From Symmachiella dynata (GTDB taxonomy: Bacteria > Planctomycetota > Planctomycetia > Planctomycetales > Planctomycetaceae): DNA of 64,000 nt. This document shows, one piece after another, positions 8,687 to 18,266 of the stretch (position 1 is its first letter; each line of letters starts with the position of its first letter). Below the pieces are notes generated by a model that was not told the origin of the DNA, did no database searches, and worked only from the letters and a program-made list of their open reading frames with translations. The stretch covers positions 4,765,001 to 4,829,000 of the forward strand of contig NZ_CP036276.1 in the NCBI RefSeq assembly GCF_007747995.1. Reading direction: 5' to 3'. The position numbers were made by a program, and so were the translations under genes.

Positions 8687-10705
8687 ATGGGTCCACGTAA
8701 AAAAGCAGCCACTGAAAAACCGAGCAAAGCGTCGCAGCCTCCCAAGGTCGAACCGGCCAAGGATGCGGACGTCCAACCAGCTGGCGGAAAACGCCGGCAG
8801 GATGGATTTCGCGAGACGGTGGAATCGATCGTGATCGCCTTTGTCTTGGCATTTTTGTTTCGCACCTTTGAAGCGGAAGCCTTCGTCATCCCCACCGGCT
8901 CGATGGCCGAAACGCTCTATGGCCGGCACAAGGATGTCACGTGCGAAAAATGTGACACTCTGTTCCGTGTGAGTGCCAGCGACGAAATCGAAGAGAACGG
9001 AATCATCGCCGTCGACTGGTCCACAGGCGAAACACCGAAAATTGTCAACTACGCGCTCTGCCCCAACTGCCGCTATCCCAACAATGTCTTAGACAATCAG
9101 GCATTCGTGGGCGACCGCATTTTGGTCAATAAGTTCCCCTATGAATTCGGCGACCCGGAGCGCTTCGATGTCGTGGTTTTCAAATACCCCGAAGAACCCA
9201 AAACCAACTACATCAAACGATTGGTTGGACTGCCGGGGGAAACGATCAAGATCGATTGGGGGAACCTCTACGCTCGCAAATCGGATACAGAAGAGTTTCA
9301 GATTCTGCGAAAATCTCCGGAGAAACAAAAGAAGTTACAGATCCCCGTCTTTGACAACGACAAGCCGGCTCAGCAACTTCTCGATGCGGGTTGGCCCGAG
9401 CGTTGGGCCTCTGTTGCCAATGTGGACGAAAAATGGTCGGTGGTCAAAAATGGTTGGTCGGAAGACGCCAAAAACCGCAGTTTTCAATTCTCGGCAAAAG
9501 CCGATCCGAGTGATGATTGGCAATGGTTGCGGTATCGGCATATCGTGCCGTTCGCTGACGACTGGCGACGTGTCATCAACGGCGAGCGCGTTGACGATCC
9601 ACCGCCGCCACCGCAATTGATCACAGATTTTTCGTCGTACAATTCGGGAATCTCCCTCGGCGAAGCGCAGCGCAAGACACCGACCGGTGATCTGTTTCCG
9701 CAACCGCCGTCTGATACGTGGGGCGTGCACTGGGTCGGCGACTTGACCCTCAATTGCGAAGTGAACCTGTTGCAACCTCAGGGCGAACTGCTGTTGGAGT
9801 TGGTCGAAGGGGACCGTTGGTATCGCTGCCGCATCGATCTCACCACCGGCATGGCGGAGTTGGAATACATCGACACAAGCTTCAATCTCGATCCCGTTCC
9901 GCTCAAAGGAGCAACCGACGCCAACACCCCGCTCAACAAAGCCGGATCGTATGAAGTGGAGTTCGCAAACGTTGATGATCGGTTGCTGCTGTGGATCGAC
10001 GGAGACCTGATTGATTTTGGTGAAGGGGGCGGAATTGTTCCCCCGATCACCTTGTCGCAGCGCAAACCGACAAATCGCGACTTGGCCCCGGTGGGCATTG
10101 CTGCCCGCGATGCTTCGCTAACGGTCTCTCATTTGAACATCTCGCGCGACGTCTATTACCTCAGTTGCTCTAAGGATAATCTCGGCAACGGCACACAGGC
10201 ACAGGTCGACTTTAACGCCCCGACCAGTTTATCGGAGTTGCGTACCTTTCTGGCCAACCCGGAAACCGCTTTCTCAGGCAAAGGGTACAGCCAGGGCTAT
10301 ATGGACATGCAGTCGAATGAATTCAAATTGGGCGAAGACGAGTTCTTTGTGCTGGGCGACAATAGTGCCCGCAGCAAAGACAGCCGACTGTGGGACAATG
10401 GACGCATCCCCAATCGTATTGGTGACAACGACCAATCGGGACACAATCATGCAGTTCCCCGCGATTTATTGATTGGCAAGGCATTTTTCATCTACTGGCC
10501 GCACGGCATTCCGTTTTTGAACAATGGACGCGGGATTCCCGTTTGGTATTACAACCAGCCTGAAGCTGTTAAAGTCGGGCCTGGTGACTATCGTCCTGTA
10601 CAGCCGTTGGGGCCCAACGGGCCGATGGAATTAGAGAAATCCAAGTACCCCAGCTTATCGGTCCCCTTCTATCCGCAATGGCAACGGTGGCAGCGTATTG
10701 AGTAG
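8687..10705 (+). CDS. Signal peptidase I, large form with zinc-ribbon-like insert (paralogue 2)
   Basis: This is a second signal peptidase I, 672 aa. A charged, cytoplasmic-looking N-terminus (residues 1-40, Lys/Ala/Pro-rich) is followed by a membrane segment (about 44-59). The catalytic Ser72 lies in PTGSMAETL, Lys177 in NYIKRLVGLPGE and GDNS at 557-560 in FVLGDNSARSKDSR. CEKC (86-89) and CPNC (125-128) lie between the serine and the GDRILVNK box, a possible zinc ribbon. An insert of about 360 residues before the GDNS box includes a beta-sandwich-like part with LLLWIDGDLIDF. All catalytic boxes are intact, so it should be active. It looks like a tandem duplicate of the gene before it, now diverged in length. 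Confidence 0.9.
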   Translation: MGPRKKAATEKPSKASQPPKVEPAKDADVQPAGGKRRQDGFRETVESIVIAFVLAFLFRTFEAEAFVIPTGSMAETLYGRHKDVTCEKCDTLFRVSASDEIEENGIIAVDWSTGETPKIVNYALCPNCRYPNNVLDNQAFVGDRILVNKFPYEFGDPERFDVVVFKYPEEPKTNYIKRLVGLPGETIKIDWGNLYARKSDTEEFQILRKSPEKQKKLQIPVFDNDKPAQQLLDAGWPERWASVANVDEKWSVVKNGWSEDAKNRSFQFSAKADPSDDWQWLRYRHIVPFADDWRRVINGERVDDPPPPPQLITDFSSYNSGISLGEAQRKTPTGDLFPQPPSDTWGVHWVGDLTLNCEVNLLQPQGELLLELVEGDRWYRCRIDLTTGMAELEYIDTSFNLDPVPLKGATDANTPLNKAGSYEVEFANVDDRLLLWIDGDLIDFGEGGGIVPPITLSQRKPTNRDLAPVGIAARDASLTVSHLNISRDVYYLSCSKDNLGNGTQAQVDFNAPTSLSELRTFLANPETAFSGKGYSQGYMDMQSNEFKLGEDEFFVLGDNSARSKDSRLWDNGRIPNRIGDNDQSGHNHAVPRDLLIGKAFFIYWPHGIPFLNNGRGIPVWYYNQPEAVKVGPGDYRPVQPLGPNGPMELEKSKYPSLSVPFYPQWQRWQRIE

Positions 10706-10757
10706 CCGGCGGTTTCATATTTGATGATCTCACACGTCACGGAGGATGAGTGAATTC

Positions 10758-11630
10758 ATGTCTATTTTGCAAGCACAAGGCCTAGCCAAGGTTTACGGTG
10801 GACGCCGCGTCGTCAATGGTGTCGACTTGAACGTCGAGCGCGGGGAAATCGTTGGTTTGCTTGGTCCTAACGGTGCCGGTAAGACCACCACATTTCGCAT
10901 GACCTGCGGCATGATCGCCCCGGCGGAAGGTCAGGTGCTGCTCGACGGCGTCGACGTGACTAACTGGCCGATGTACAAGCGGGCCCAATACGGCATGGGC
11001 TATTTAGCCCAGGAATCGAGCGTCTTCGTCAAGTTGACGGTCGAGCAAAATATCATTGCCATTTTGGAAATGCTGCATGTCAAGCGCCGTGAACGCCGCA
11101 AAATCACGGACGAACTGTTGGAGCAATTTGGGTTAACGCGACTACGCAAATCGGTCGCATCGCACCTCTCCGGGGGGGAACGCCGCCGCTTAGAAATCGC
11201 TCGCTGCTTGGCCAGTGAACCGGCGCTCATTCTGCTCGACGAACCATTCACCGGGATCGACCCAGTCACGATCCACAGCATCCAAGACATTATCCGCGAA
11301 CTGCGCGACACCGGTATCGCCATTTTGCTCACCGACCACCGCGAACGGGAAACGCTCACCATTACCGATCGCGCTTACGTGATCTGCGCCGGTCAAGTGC
11401 TTGTCTCGGGCGACGCCGAAACCGTTTTGAAAAACGAATCCGCCCAGGAAATGTACTTCGGCAAACGCTTCGATGCCGATTCGATCATCAGCGGCAAAGA
11501 AGCCATGCTGGCAGAAGAACAAGCCAACCGCGAAGAAGCGGCCCATAGAAAACTGACCGCCGACAATGCAGCGGCCGCTGACGAAGCCGCCGAGAAAGAA
11601 GCATCCGACGAGGATAAAAACGCCGCCTGA
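10758..11630 (+). CDS. lptB: LPS export ABC transporter ATP-binding protein LptB-like
   Basis: This ABC ATPase (290 aa from the chosen start) resembles LptB, which powers transport of lipopolysaccharide from the inner membrane. It has Walker A GPNGAGKTTTF, signature LSGGERRRLEIAR, Walker B LILLDEPFTGIDP and the H-loop LLTDHRE. The last 45 or so residues form an Ala/Glu-rich tail absent from standard LptB (about 240 aa). Two starts are possible. ATG 10746 touches the GGAGG, while ATG 10758 lies 12 bases after it, so I prefer the latter. No lptA/lptC genes adjoin, so the partner proteins must be encoded elsewhere. Confidence 0.88.
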   Translation: MSILQAQGLAKVYGGRRVVNGVDLNVERGEIVGLLGPNGAGKTTTFRMTCGMIAPAEGQVLLDGVDVTNWPMYKRAQYGMGYLAQESSVFVKLTVEQNIIAILEMLHVKRRERRKITDELLEQFGLTRLRKSVASHLSGGERRRLEIARCLASEPALILLDEPFTGIDPVTIHSIQDIIRELRDTGIAILLTDHRERETLTITDRAYVICAGQVLVSGDAETVLKNESAQEMYFGKRFDADSIISGKEAMLAEEQANREEAAHRKLTADNAAAADEAAEKEASDEDKNAA

Positions 11631-11653
11631 TCCGATCGGAAACCCGTAAAAGA

Positions 11654-12850
11654 TCATTCACAAAACCCGACCGCGGTTGCTGCATAGACCACTGCCACGC
11701 GGACCAGATCGTCGATGTTCACCCACTCGCTCGTCGTGTGCGCGCCTCCCGCCTCCGGCCCGTGCGTGATGGCCGCGATTCCTTTTTTTTGCCAGAAGCA
11801 ACTCCCGTCGTCGACGAATGGCTTAGCCCCGATCGGCAGTTGTTTGCCCGTGACGTTCGCGTAAACTTTCTGAAACGTCGCAGCCAGATCACTGTGCTCG
11901 TCGAGTTCGAACGCGTCGCGAATCAGCAAAAACTCGGCATCGATCGTCGCTCCCGTCTTTGCGGCGACATCTGCAACCAACGCCCGGTAGTCGCGGCGAA
12001 CCTCTTCCCAGGCATGCCCCGGCAACCATCGCAGCGTTCCCTGCAACTCGCAGGTTTGTGGATATTGGTTGTACATCTCCCCACAATTCAGCATCCCTAC
12101 AAACGCGCTTTCGCAACCTGCCAGCGGATGACTGTTCTTTTCCAGCTCCACGTTCCAGTCCAATAACCGTTGCACTAATTGCGCTCCGACCTGTAGCACG
12201 TTTGGTTCTTCGCGCGGACGAAAGACTTCATGCACCGGCTCTCCCGGTCGGCTGATTTTGATTTTCAAATGCGCATTCCCGCGACCGATTACCGGCAAGA
12301 CGTCGTGCGTATATTCGGGAATCAATACGCCCTCCCCCACATACCCGTCGTCGATCAACTGATTCAACTGCCGACAATCTCCCCACGGCGCTTCGTGCAG
12401 ATCGTGTGCGGTCAGCAATATTCCGCCGCCACCCAAAACCGCCGAATCGCGGACGACGCGCAGCGCTTCGACCATGGCAGCTACGCCCGCTTTCATGTCG
12501 CTCGCCCCGCTCCCGGTCAAACGGTTCCCATCAACGGCCGACGGAGCGAACGGCAAGTGCACCGTGTCCAGATGCCCGTTGAACTGCAACGTCCGGCCCG
12601 GTTTCCCCGTATCCCACCGCACCACAACGGCCGGCGATGTCGGCCACGCTGCCTGCGGACGCTCCACCTGGAATCCCTCCTCCACAAGCAAAGCCGCCAG
12701 CGCATCGGCCACGGCACCCGCTTCGCAGGTGGGGCTGGGAATATCAACCAATCGTCGCGCCGTCGCTAACAACCGGTCACGATTTACAGTTTGACGAATG
12801 AGTTGCAACGTTTCAGCGGAAATCGGCATGTCTTCTCTCGTCTTTGTCAT
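11654..12850 (-). CDS. M20 family metallopeptidase (ArgE/DapE/ACY1-like)
   Basis: This 398-residue protein has the M20 zinc-peptidase framework. FNGHLDTVH contains the first zinc His and the catalytic Asp, and GSGASDMKAGVAAM the bridging Asp. The usual TxDEExG segment with the catalytic Glu pair reads LLTAHDLHEAPWGD, so the acid/base region is altered but still has Glu and His. VDDGSCFWQKKGIAAITHGPE and GGAHTTSEWVNIDD near the C-terminus match the late zinc His region. It probably hydrolyses an N-acyl amino acid or dipeptide; substrate unknown. ATG 12829, with GAGAGAAG upstream, is an alternative start. It converges on lptB with a 23-base gap. Confidence 0.85.
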   Translation of the reverse strand: MTKTREDMPISAETLQLIRQTVNRDRLLATARRLVDIPSPTCEAGAVADALAALLVEEGFQVERPQAAWPTSPAVVVRWDTGKPGRTLQFNGHLDTVHLPFAPSAVDGNRLTGSGASDMKAGVAAMVEALRVVRDSAVLGGGGILLTAHDLHEAPWGDCRQLNQLIDDGYVGEGVLIPEYTHDVLPVIGRGNAHLKIKISRPGEPVHEVFRPREEPNVLQVGAQLVQRLLDWNVELEKNSHPLAGCESAFVGMLNCGEMYNQYPQTCELQGTLRWLPGHAWEEVRRDYRALVADVAAKTGATIDAEFLLIRDAFELDEHSDLAATFQKVYANVTGKQLPIGAKPFVDDGSCFWQKKGIAAITHGPEAGGAHTTSEWVNIDDLVRVAVVYAATAVGFCE

Positions 12851-13076
12851 TCATCCAGATAAAACGTGCGAATCGTATCAGCACCGCCTGAACACCATAG
12901 CAGTCCAGTTCCAGACGGCAACAACAGCAACCTACGCAGCATGAAAGAACGTGCTGTTTTGCTGGCAAGGTCGACCCCGTTTCATCAGGCAGCTATGATA
13001 GTCGGTGATATTCATTTCTCTAGTTTCCGCCCACTCCGGTCGAGTGGATTCTCCTACATCAGCCAAGGTCTATGGT

Positions 13077-13961
13077 ATGACTATTCCTCCCTGTACAGAC
13101 TCCATGCTCAAAGACGGCACGTTCGATGGAAAAACAATCATCGTCACCGGCGGCGGCACCGGCCTGGGACGCTCGATGGGCCAATATATAGCCCAATTGG
13201 GTGGAAATCTGGTCATCTGTGGTCGCCGGGCAGATGTGATTGCCGAATCGGCCGCCGAAATGGCTGAAGCCACTGGGGCGAACGTTATGGGACAAGCGTG
13301 TGATGTTCGCGATCCTGAACAGGTCGAGGCACTCATTGATGCGGCAATCGAGAAGTTCGGCTCGGTCGAGGGACTGATCAATAACGCAGCGGGCAACTTC
13401 ATCTGCCCCACCGAACGGCTGTCCTACAACGCTTTCAACACGATTGTCGATATTGTCTTACGCGGAACCAGCAACTGCACATTGGCGATGGGAAAACGTT
13501 GGATCGAAGCCGAGCAACGGGGGAGCTTTTTAAACATCGTCACCACGTACGCCTGGACTGGTTCGGGATATGTCGTCCCCTCGGCCGTTTCCAAGGCCGG
13601 AGTCTTGGCACTGACTCGTTCGCTGGCGTCGGAATGGGGCAAGTATGGTATTCGCTTAAACGCCGTCGCTCCCGGCCCATTTCCCACCGAAGGGGCTTGG
13701 TCGCGCTTGATGCCGGACGCACTCAAGGAGACGTTTGACGCATCCCACCGCATCCCCGTTGGCCGCGTCGGTGAACATCAGGAACTGGCCAACCTGGCCG
13801 CCTATTTAATGTCCGACTACAGCGCTTACATCAACGGCGATTGCATCACCATCGACGGCGGAGAATGGGTCCGCGCCGCTGGACAATTCAACGGCCTCGA
13901 AGCCGTCTCGTCCGAACAATGGGACCAGCTGCAAGCCTCCATGAAACCCAAGAAGGGTTAA
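13077..13961 (+). CDS. SDR, 2,4-dienoyl-CoA reductase type
   Basis: This 294-residue short-chain dehydrogenase resembles the mitochondrial-type 2,4-dienoyl-CoA reductase (DECR), which reduces dienoyl-CoA with NADPH when polyunsaturated fatty acids are degraded. Its cofactor motif is TGGGTGLG, followed by NNAAGNF. The active-site region TTYAWTGSGYVVPSAVSK matches DECR (TGSGxVVPSAxxK) rather than the usual YxxxK spacing. SEWGKYGIRLNAVAPGPFPTEGA and INGDCITIDGGE also fit. I start at ATG 13077, with AAGG a short way upstream; a longer frame adds 24 unconserved residues. An acylase gene follows 32 bases downstream, probably in the same transcript. Confidence 0.88.
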   Translation: MTIPPCTDSMLKDGTFDGKTIIVTGGGTGLGRSMGQYIAQLGGNLVICGRRADVIAESAAEMAEATGANVMGQACDVRDPEQVEALIDAAIEKFGSVEGLINNAAGNFICPTERLSYNAFNTIVDIVLRGTSNCTLAMGKRWIEAEQRGSFLNIVTTYAWTGSGYVVPSAVSKAGVLALTRSLASEWGKYGIRLNAVAPGPFPTEGAWSRLMPDALKETFDASHRIPVGRVGEHQELANLAAYLMSDYSAYINGDCITIDGGEWVRAAGQFNGLEAVSSEQWDQLQASMKPKKG

Positions 13962-13993
13962 TCTCACGCGCATCACAAACTAAGGAGGGCCAC

Positions 13994-16375
13994 ATGCAAT
14001 TCTCTACGGAAGACTTGCTACGTCGTTTGGGTTCCGGTGAAACGATTGAAACGCTTTGCTGCGAGTTGCAGATGAACAGCGGTCAATTCCAAGAGTGGTG
14101 GGCCAATGAGACAAAGCGGCGATTATCGCCGAATCCCGAAACCGTACCGGCGCCAATTTCTGCTACGACAAAGATCCACCGCGATGATCGTGGTATTCCG
14201 CACATTGTTGCCGAAAATGATGTCGATCTGTTCGTCGGCTACGGCTACGCGATGGCGGCCGACCGGCTGTTTCAACTCGACAACCTTCGCCGTAAAAGCT
14301 CTGGGCGATTAGCGGAAGTTGTTGGTGAAGCCGCCGTTGATCTCGACCTGACCGCACGCACCATCGGCTTTCGTGCCATTGCGGAGGCACAATGGCAACA
14401 GCTTCCCAGCCAAACACGGACTCTGCTTACCGCCTTTACCGCCGGGATCAATGCGCATATCGAAGCCGTGGGAGATTTACTGCCGATTGAGTTTGCTCTG
14501 CTCGATTACCAGCCCGAGCCTTGGACCGAAGTTGATTCGCTGGCAATCGAAATCGAATTGCAGTGGTACCTCACCGGACGCTTCCGCGTGATTGCCATTC
14601 CGGAATTGGTCAAACGACAACTGGGCAACGGCCCGTTGTATCGCGACTTTCTGTTGGGTGAAGCAGACGACGAAGCCATGCTGCCCCACGGCGCGTACCC
14701 GGCCACGGCAACGGGAGATGTGGAGCCGGTCGGTGTCGTGCAAGGGTCCCCCTTTGAAGCACATGGCAGCAACAATTGGGTTTTGGCCGGAAACAAAACC
14801 GTCTCAGGAAAACCGCTGTTGGCCAGCGACCCGCATATTGCGTTCGCGGCGGTCTCTTGTTGGTACGAAGCCCACTTGTGCGGCGGTTCGTTCAACGTGG
14901 CCGGCATGACCTATATTGGCATGCCGGCAATGATGTTCGGTCAAAACGAATACGTCGCCTGGGGTTGCACGAACAACCTCTGCTCACAGCGAGACCTATA
15001 TCAAGAACAAACCGATCCCGATCATCCCGGCGCATTTCTCTACGATGGAAAATGGGATCCGGCGCAGGAATTGACAGAAACGATCGTTGTCAAAGATGCA
15101 GAGCCGATTCACAAGACAATCCAGTTTAGTCGTAACGGCCCCATCGTGAATGACATTCTGCCGACTGCCGCGAGGGATACCGGCCCGGTTTCCTTGCGCT
15201 GGTTGGGACGGCATAGTAGTGGTTGGCTGACCGCGTTGTTGCAAATGAATCAAGCGAAAAGCGTGGACGGATTATTCGCCGCTTCGCGGCCGTGGCATGT
15301 CCCGACATTCGCCGTCGTGGCGGCCGACGATCAGGGACACATCGGTTTTCAAGCCACCGGGCGAATTCCTCAGCGAAAACTCAACGAACGAGGATATCGT
15401 CCCGGCTGGGACCCTGAGCACCAATGGACCGGCCTGATTCCGTTTGAGCAGATGCCGCATTGGTCCGATCCTGATCGAGGTTGGATCTGCACCGCCAACA
15501 ACCGAGTTGCCGATGACGACTTTCCCTACCCGCTATACGGAACGTGGAGTAGTTGCCAGCGTGCGCGTCGCATCCGCCAAATGATCGAATCCAAACCGCA
15601 ACTCTCGCGTGATGACATGGCCGCCATGCAGGTTGACTCGCTGTCGCTGCGGGCGGTCGACTGCGTTCCGCCGTTAGTCGCGATCCTCGAATCACACTCC
15701 ACCCCCGCATTCACACAAGCCATCGACGTGCTGAGCGAATGGAATTGTCGTTGCGACCCGCAAGAAGTCGCCCCCACTTTGTTCAACGCCTTTTTTGTGA
15801 ATTGGTGTCAGACGGTCGCTAGCGAACGCTTTGAGGGCGAGGTTGCTGATTTTGTCGCCGGTGCAGCTTCCGGTATCGCGTCGAGACTGTTGGCCGCCGA
15901 TAGTAACGGCTGGTTTCATCGCCGTAATCGGACTGAGGCCGTCGTGGACACGTTCAGAATAACGCTCGCTGAACTTGCTGAAAAAATGGGGCCGGAGTTG
16001 GAGACGTGGCGGTGGGAACGTTGGCACCGCATGCCGCTGCGGCATGTCCTCAGCCAGATCGGCGACTTGGGAGTGTTGCTCAATCATGGCGATGTCCCGG
16101 TGCCCGGTGATATGACGACCGTTGGCAACACCGGTTACAGCCCCGATGGCCGCGCAGTGACCGGTAGCGGCTATCGAATGATTGCCGATTTTGACCAAGC
16201 AGCCCCCGTGCTTTTTGCGCAAGACGCGCAAAGCCAATCAGGTCAACCGGGCAGCCCGCATTACGACGATCAACTCGCCGACTGGTTGGATAAAAAATAC
16301 CACAGCCTCCCCTTGTCGCCCGCAGCTGTGGAACAAGCGGCCTGCTCGACCGTTACTTTGACTGCAGAAAAATAG
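13994..16375 (+). CDS. Penicillin acylase family hydrolase (S45)
   Basis: The S45 family contains N-terminal-nucleophile amidohydrolases that cut themselves into two chains and hydrolyse acyl-amides such as penicillins or acyl-homoserine lactones. In this 793-residue protein, HGSNNWV (His257-Gly258-Ser259) is the self-cleavage site and Ser259 the nucleophile. DDRGIPHIVAEN begins the alpha chain. AAGGAGG lies just before the ATG, fixing the start. No signal peptide is visible. The first 45 residues (LLRRLGSGETIETLCCELQM) look like a small helical, possibly helix-turn-helix-like, extension. A non-exported member of a mostly periplasmic family is notable. It is 32 bases downstream of the dienoyl-CoA reductase gene; the native substrate is unknown. 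Confidence 0.9.
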   Translation: MQFSTEDLLRRLGSGETIETLCCELQMNSGQFQEWWANETKRRLSPNPETVPAPISATTKIHRDDRGIPHIVAENDVDLFVGYGYAMAADRLFQLDNLRRKSSGRLAEVVGEAAVDLDLTARTIGFRAIAEAQWQQLPSQTRTLLTAFTAGINAHIEAVGDLLPIEFALLDYQPEPWTEVDSLAIEIELQWYLTGRFRVIAIPELVKRQLGNGPLYRDFLLGEADDEAMLPHGAYPATATGDVEPVGVVQGSPFEAHGSNNWVLAGNKTVSGKPLLASDPHIAFAAVSCWYEAHLCGGSFNVAGMTYIGMPAMMFGQNEYVAWGCTNNLCSQRDLYQEQTDPDHPGAFLYDGKWDPAQELTETIVVKDAEPIHKTIQFSRNGPIVNDILPTAARDTGPVSLRWLGRHSSGWLTALLQMNQAKSVDGLFAASRPWHVPTFAVVAADDQGHIGFQATGRIPQRKLNERGYRPGWDPEHQWTGLIPFEQMPHWSDPDRGWICTANNRVADDDFPYPLYGTWSSCQRARRIRQMIESKPQLSRDDMAAMQVDSLSLRAVDCVPPLVAILESHSTPAFTQAIDVLSEWNCRCDPQEVAPTLFNAFFVNWCQTVASERFEGEVADFVAGAASGIASRLLAADSNGWFHRRNRTEAVVDTFRITLAELAEKMGPELETWRWERWHRMPLRHVLSQIGDLGVLLNHGDVPVPGDMTTVGNTGYSPDGRAVTGSGYRMIADFDQAAPVLFAQDAQSQSGQPGSPHYDDQLADWLDKKYHSLPLSPAAVEQAACSTVTLTAEK

Positions 16376-16467
16376 TCGCCAGCACAATTTGCCATCCATG
16401 GAAAAAAATGAAGCGACCGCGCGTCACTGTGACACACGGCCGCTCATTCTTTTTCAGGACGCTCAGA

Positions 16468-16492
16468 CTTCCCGTGTTACGAAAACGGGAAG
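16468..16492 (-). terminator. Hairpin at the end of the DUF309 gene
   Basis: CTTCCCGT and ACGGGAAG flank a 9-base loop and form an 8-bp stem overlapping the DUF309 stop codon. No clear T-run follows, so it may be a weak terminator or just an mRNA 3' structure. Confidence 0.35.
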
Positions 16493-17037
16493 GGTTGTGG
16501 TTCAAGCAAAAACGGAAAGACCCGCAACGGCACGCCGGCCGGCAGATCGCTTTTGTAAACCAATTGGGCGGCACGATCGGCTGCGTATTGCAACACGGTG
16601 AATTCCAGTCCGCAGAAGTAATCCTCACCAACTTCGGCGGCCACATCGGCAAAAACTTCGCCGGCTGAGGCTGCGTGCCGACGGACACCGTGCAAGCTGT
16701 TTTCGCGAACTTTGACGCCGGCGGCGGAAAGTTTGATCAACCCTTTGAGAAACCGGCCAACCAGCGTATCGGGGCCGGTGGCCCGCCACAGACGCTCCCA
16801 CTCTTCGTGGGCTTCCCAATAATATCCGATGTTAAACAGATCGATGGCCACCAGGTAATTGCGACTATCAGCCCAGCCCTCGGCCTTAAGCGGCGGCGGG
16901 GGGGGACCTTTTTTACCATGGCTGTGCCCGCGGGGATCACGAATCGGATGCGGGGTCACGGTCCCCGGGATATACGTATATCCCGGCAAATCTGCCGCGG
17001 GCAACATCCGCGGAATCGATGTGTCAATTTGGGGCAT
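16477..17037 (-). CDS. DUF309 domain protein
   Basis: This 186-residue protein has the DUF309 helical signature: [20 protein letters not shown], then [16 protein letters not shown] and a conserved His region (LHGVRRHA). DUF309 members are small helical proteins of unknown function. Ahead of the domain is a Pro-rich segment with a run of five prolines ([11 protein letters not shown]), followed by EGWADS. I start at ATG 17037 because GGAG lies about 10 bases before it; Met at 17055 is also possible. sufE lies upstream on the same strand, 273 bases away. Confidence 0.85.
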   Translation of the reverse strand: MPQIDTSIPRMLPAADLPGYTYIPGTVTPHPIRDPRGHSHGKKGPPPPPLKAEGWADSRNYLVAIDLFNIGYYWEAHEEWERLWRATGPDTLVGRFLKGLIKLSAAGVKVRENSLHGVRRHAASAGEVFADVAAEVGEDYFCGLEFTVLQYAADRAAQLVYKSDLPAGVPLRVFPFLLEPQPFPFS

Positions 17038-17309
17038 CAATGGTTTCTCCGTCATATCAATAAATACAGCATCTGTGAGAATGCGGATGACCGCATGGGT
17101 TATTTGTTCAGTCCAATCGGCAGCCAATACGGATCGGCTGCGTCCTTAAAATACGACACTCAAACTGGCAGACGCCAATTTCTTGGCTCCACCTCTTTAG
17201 AAAACTCCTGAGAGACAGCCAAGTCAAGAAAAAAATCACAAACTCTCGCCGGTCTTGTCCAGATTGTCCCACATGGGGAACTGCTCACTGGCTAATCAGG
17301 TGGGCTGTT

Positions 17310-17756
17310 TTACCCGGCAACCTGCTCGGCCACTTCACGCTTGATCCTTCGCATCAGACCCGTAAAACCGCGACGGCGCGTCATTCCCAAAGTTTCCGCC
17401 AAGCCCAACTGGCCTAACAAATCCTCCGGAACGCTGGCCACATCCGTAGCCGGCACGCCTGAGAGTCCTTCCACTAACATCGAGACATAACCACGAACCG
17501 TAGGAGACCGCTCCGTGACGTAAGCCTCCAACTGCGCGTGACCGTCCACCACGTCGACCCATAAATAAACCGGGGTTTGGCATTCCTTGACCAAGCGACG
17601 GGTATCCTCCCGCTCCGCTGCCCGCTCGGGCGATAACTCCGGCAGATCCTGGGACATCTCAATCAACGTCTGCAGAGATTCTTCGGGATCCAGGCCGTCG
17701 AACTCTTCTAATAATTCACCTAACTTCAATCGTCCGCACCCCCGCACTTTTTTCAT
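17310..17756 (-). CDS. sufE: Cysteine desulfurase accessory protein SufE
   Basis: SufE accepts sulfur from a SufS-type cysteine desulfurase on a conserved cysteine and hands it to Fe-S cluster assembly. This 148-residue protein has that cysteine in VKECQTPVYLWVDV (Cys59) and the family end region with GLSGVPATDV. The length fits. ATG 17756 has GGGAA just upstream; a GTG 15 bases earlier is less likely. No sufBCDS genes adjoin. The DUF1569 gene ends 33 bases upstream on the same strand, so the two may be co-transcribed. Confidence 0.9.
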   Translation of the reverse strand: MKKVRGCGRLKLGELLEEFDGLDPEESLQTLIEMSQDLPELSPERAAEREDTRRLVKECQTPVYLWVDVVDGHAQLEAYVTERSPTVRGYVSMLVEGLSGVPATDVASVPEDLLGQLGLAETLGMTRRRGFTGLMRRIKREVAEQVAG

Positions 17757-17789
17757 CGATTCCCGCACCACGGTGTACGGTCCATTTCG

Positions 17790-18266
17790 TCAATCGCTGA
17801 CAGGTACCACAAAACTCATATGCAACTCAGCATGCCGCAGACCAAGTGAGACCCACTCTTGCCGGGCCATTCTGCCAAAGACCGGGTGGTGGACGTTGGG
17901 CGTTTCCGTTTCATAACGAGCGACTGCTTTTTTCAAATGCGCTAAACCTTCCGCCACCGAAACGTCTCCCGGTGCCAATGCTCCTGCATTGGCCGGCAGT
18001 TTGAAGCCTGCCCGCATCGGCTTTGTGATGAAACCATTTTTGATAAACGGCGCCACCAACTTTCGCAAAAACCAGGGTGCTTGAAACGGAAAGCCGTCAA
18101 ACGAACAGTCCAACGACACCGCCAAGTGTTCCAGGATTTGCCCGAACGACCACTCCCCCAACGTCTGGTATTCCCCCGCCGCGAGGCTCTCCGCATCGGT
18201 GACAATGTCGTTGAGATTGCCATAATGCAATTCGCGGCGACCGGTGGCTTGTAGAGTGGCCGTCAT
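17790..18266 (-). CDS. DUF1569 / DinB-like metal-binding protein
   Basis: This 158-residue protein has the layout of DUF1569, part of the DinB/YfiT four-helix family with a three-histidine metal site. The probable metal histidines are in FGQILEHLA (about residue 47) and SLGLRHAELHMSF near residue 145. Some family members are thiol-dependent transferases, but the reaction of this one is not known. It starts MTATLQATGRRELHY and probably leads a transcript that continues into sufE. Confidence 0.82.
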   Translation of the reverse strand: MTATLQATGRRELHYGNLNDIVTDAESLAAGEYQTLGEWSFGQILEHLAVSLDCSFDGFPFQAPWFLRKLVAPFIKNGFITKPMRAGFKLPANAGALAPGDVSVAEGLAHLKKAVARYETETPNVHHPVFGRMARQEWVSLGLRHAELHMSFVVPVSD

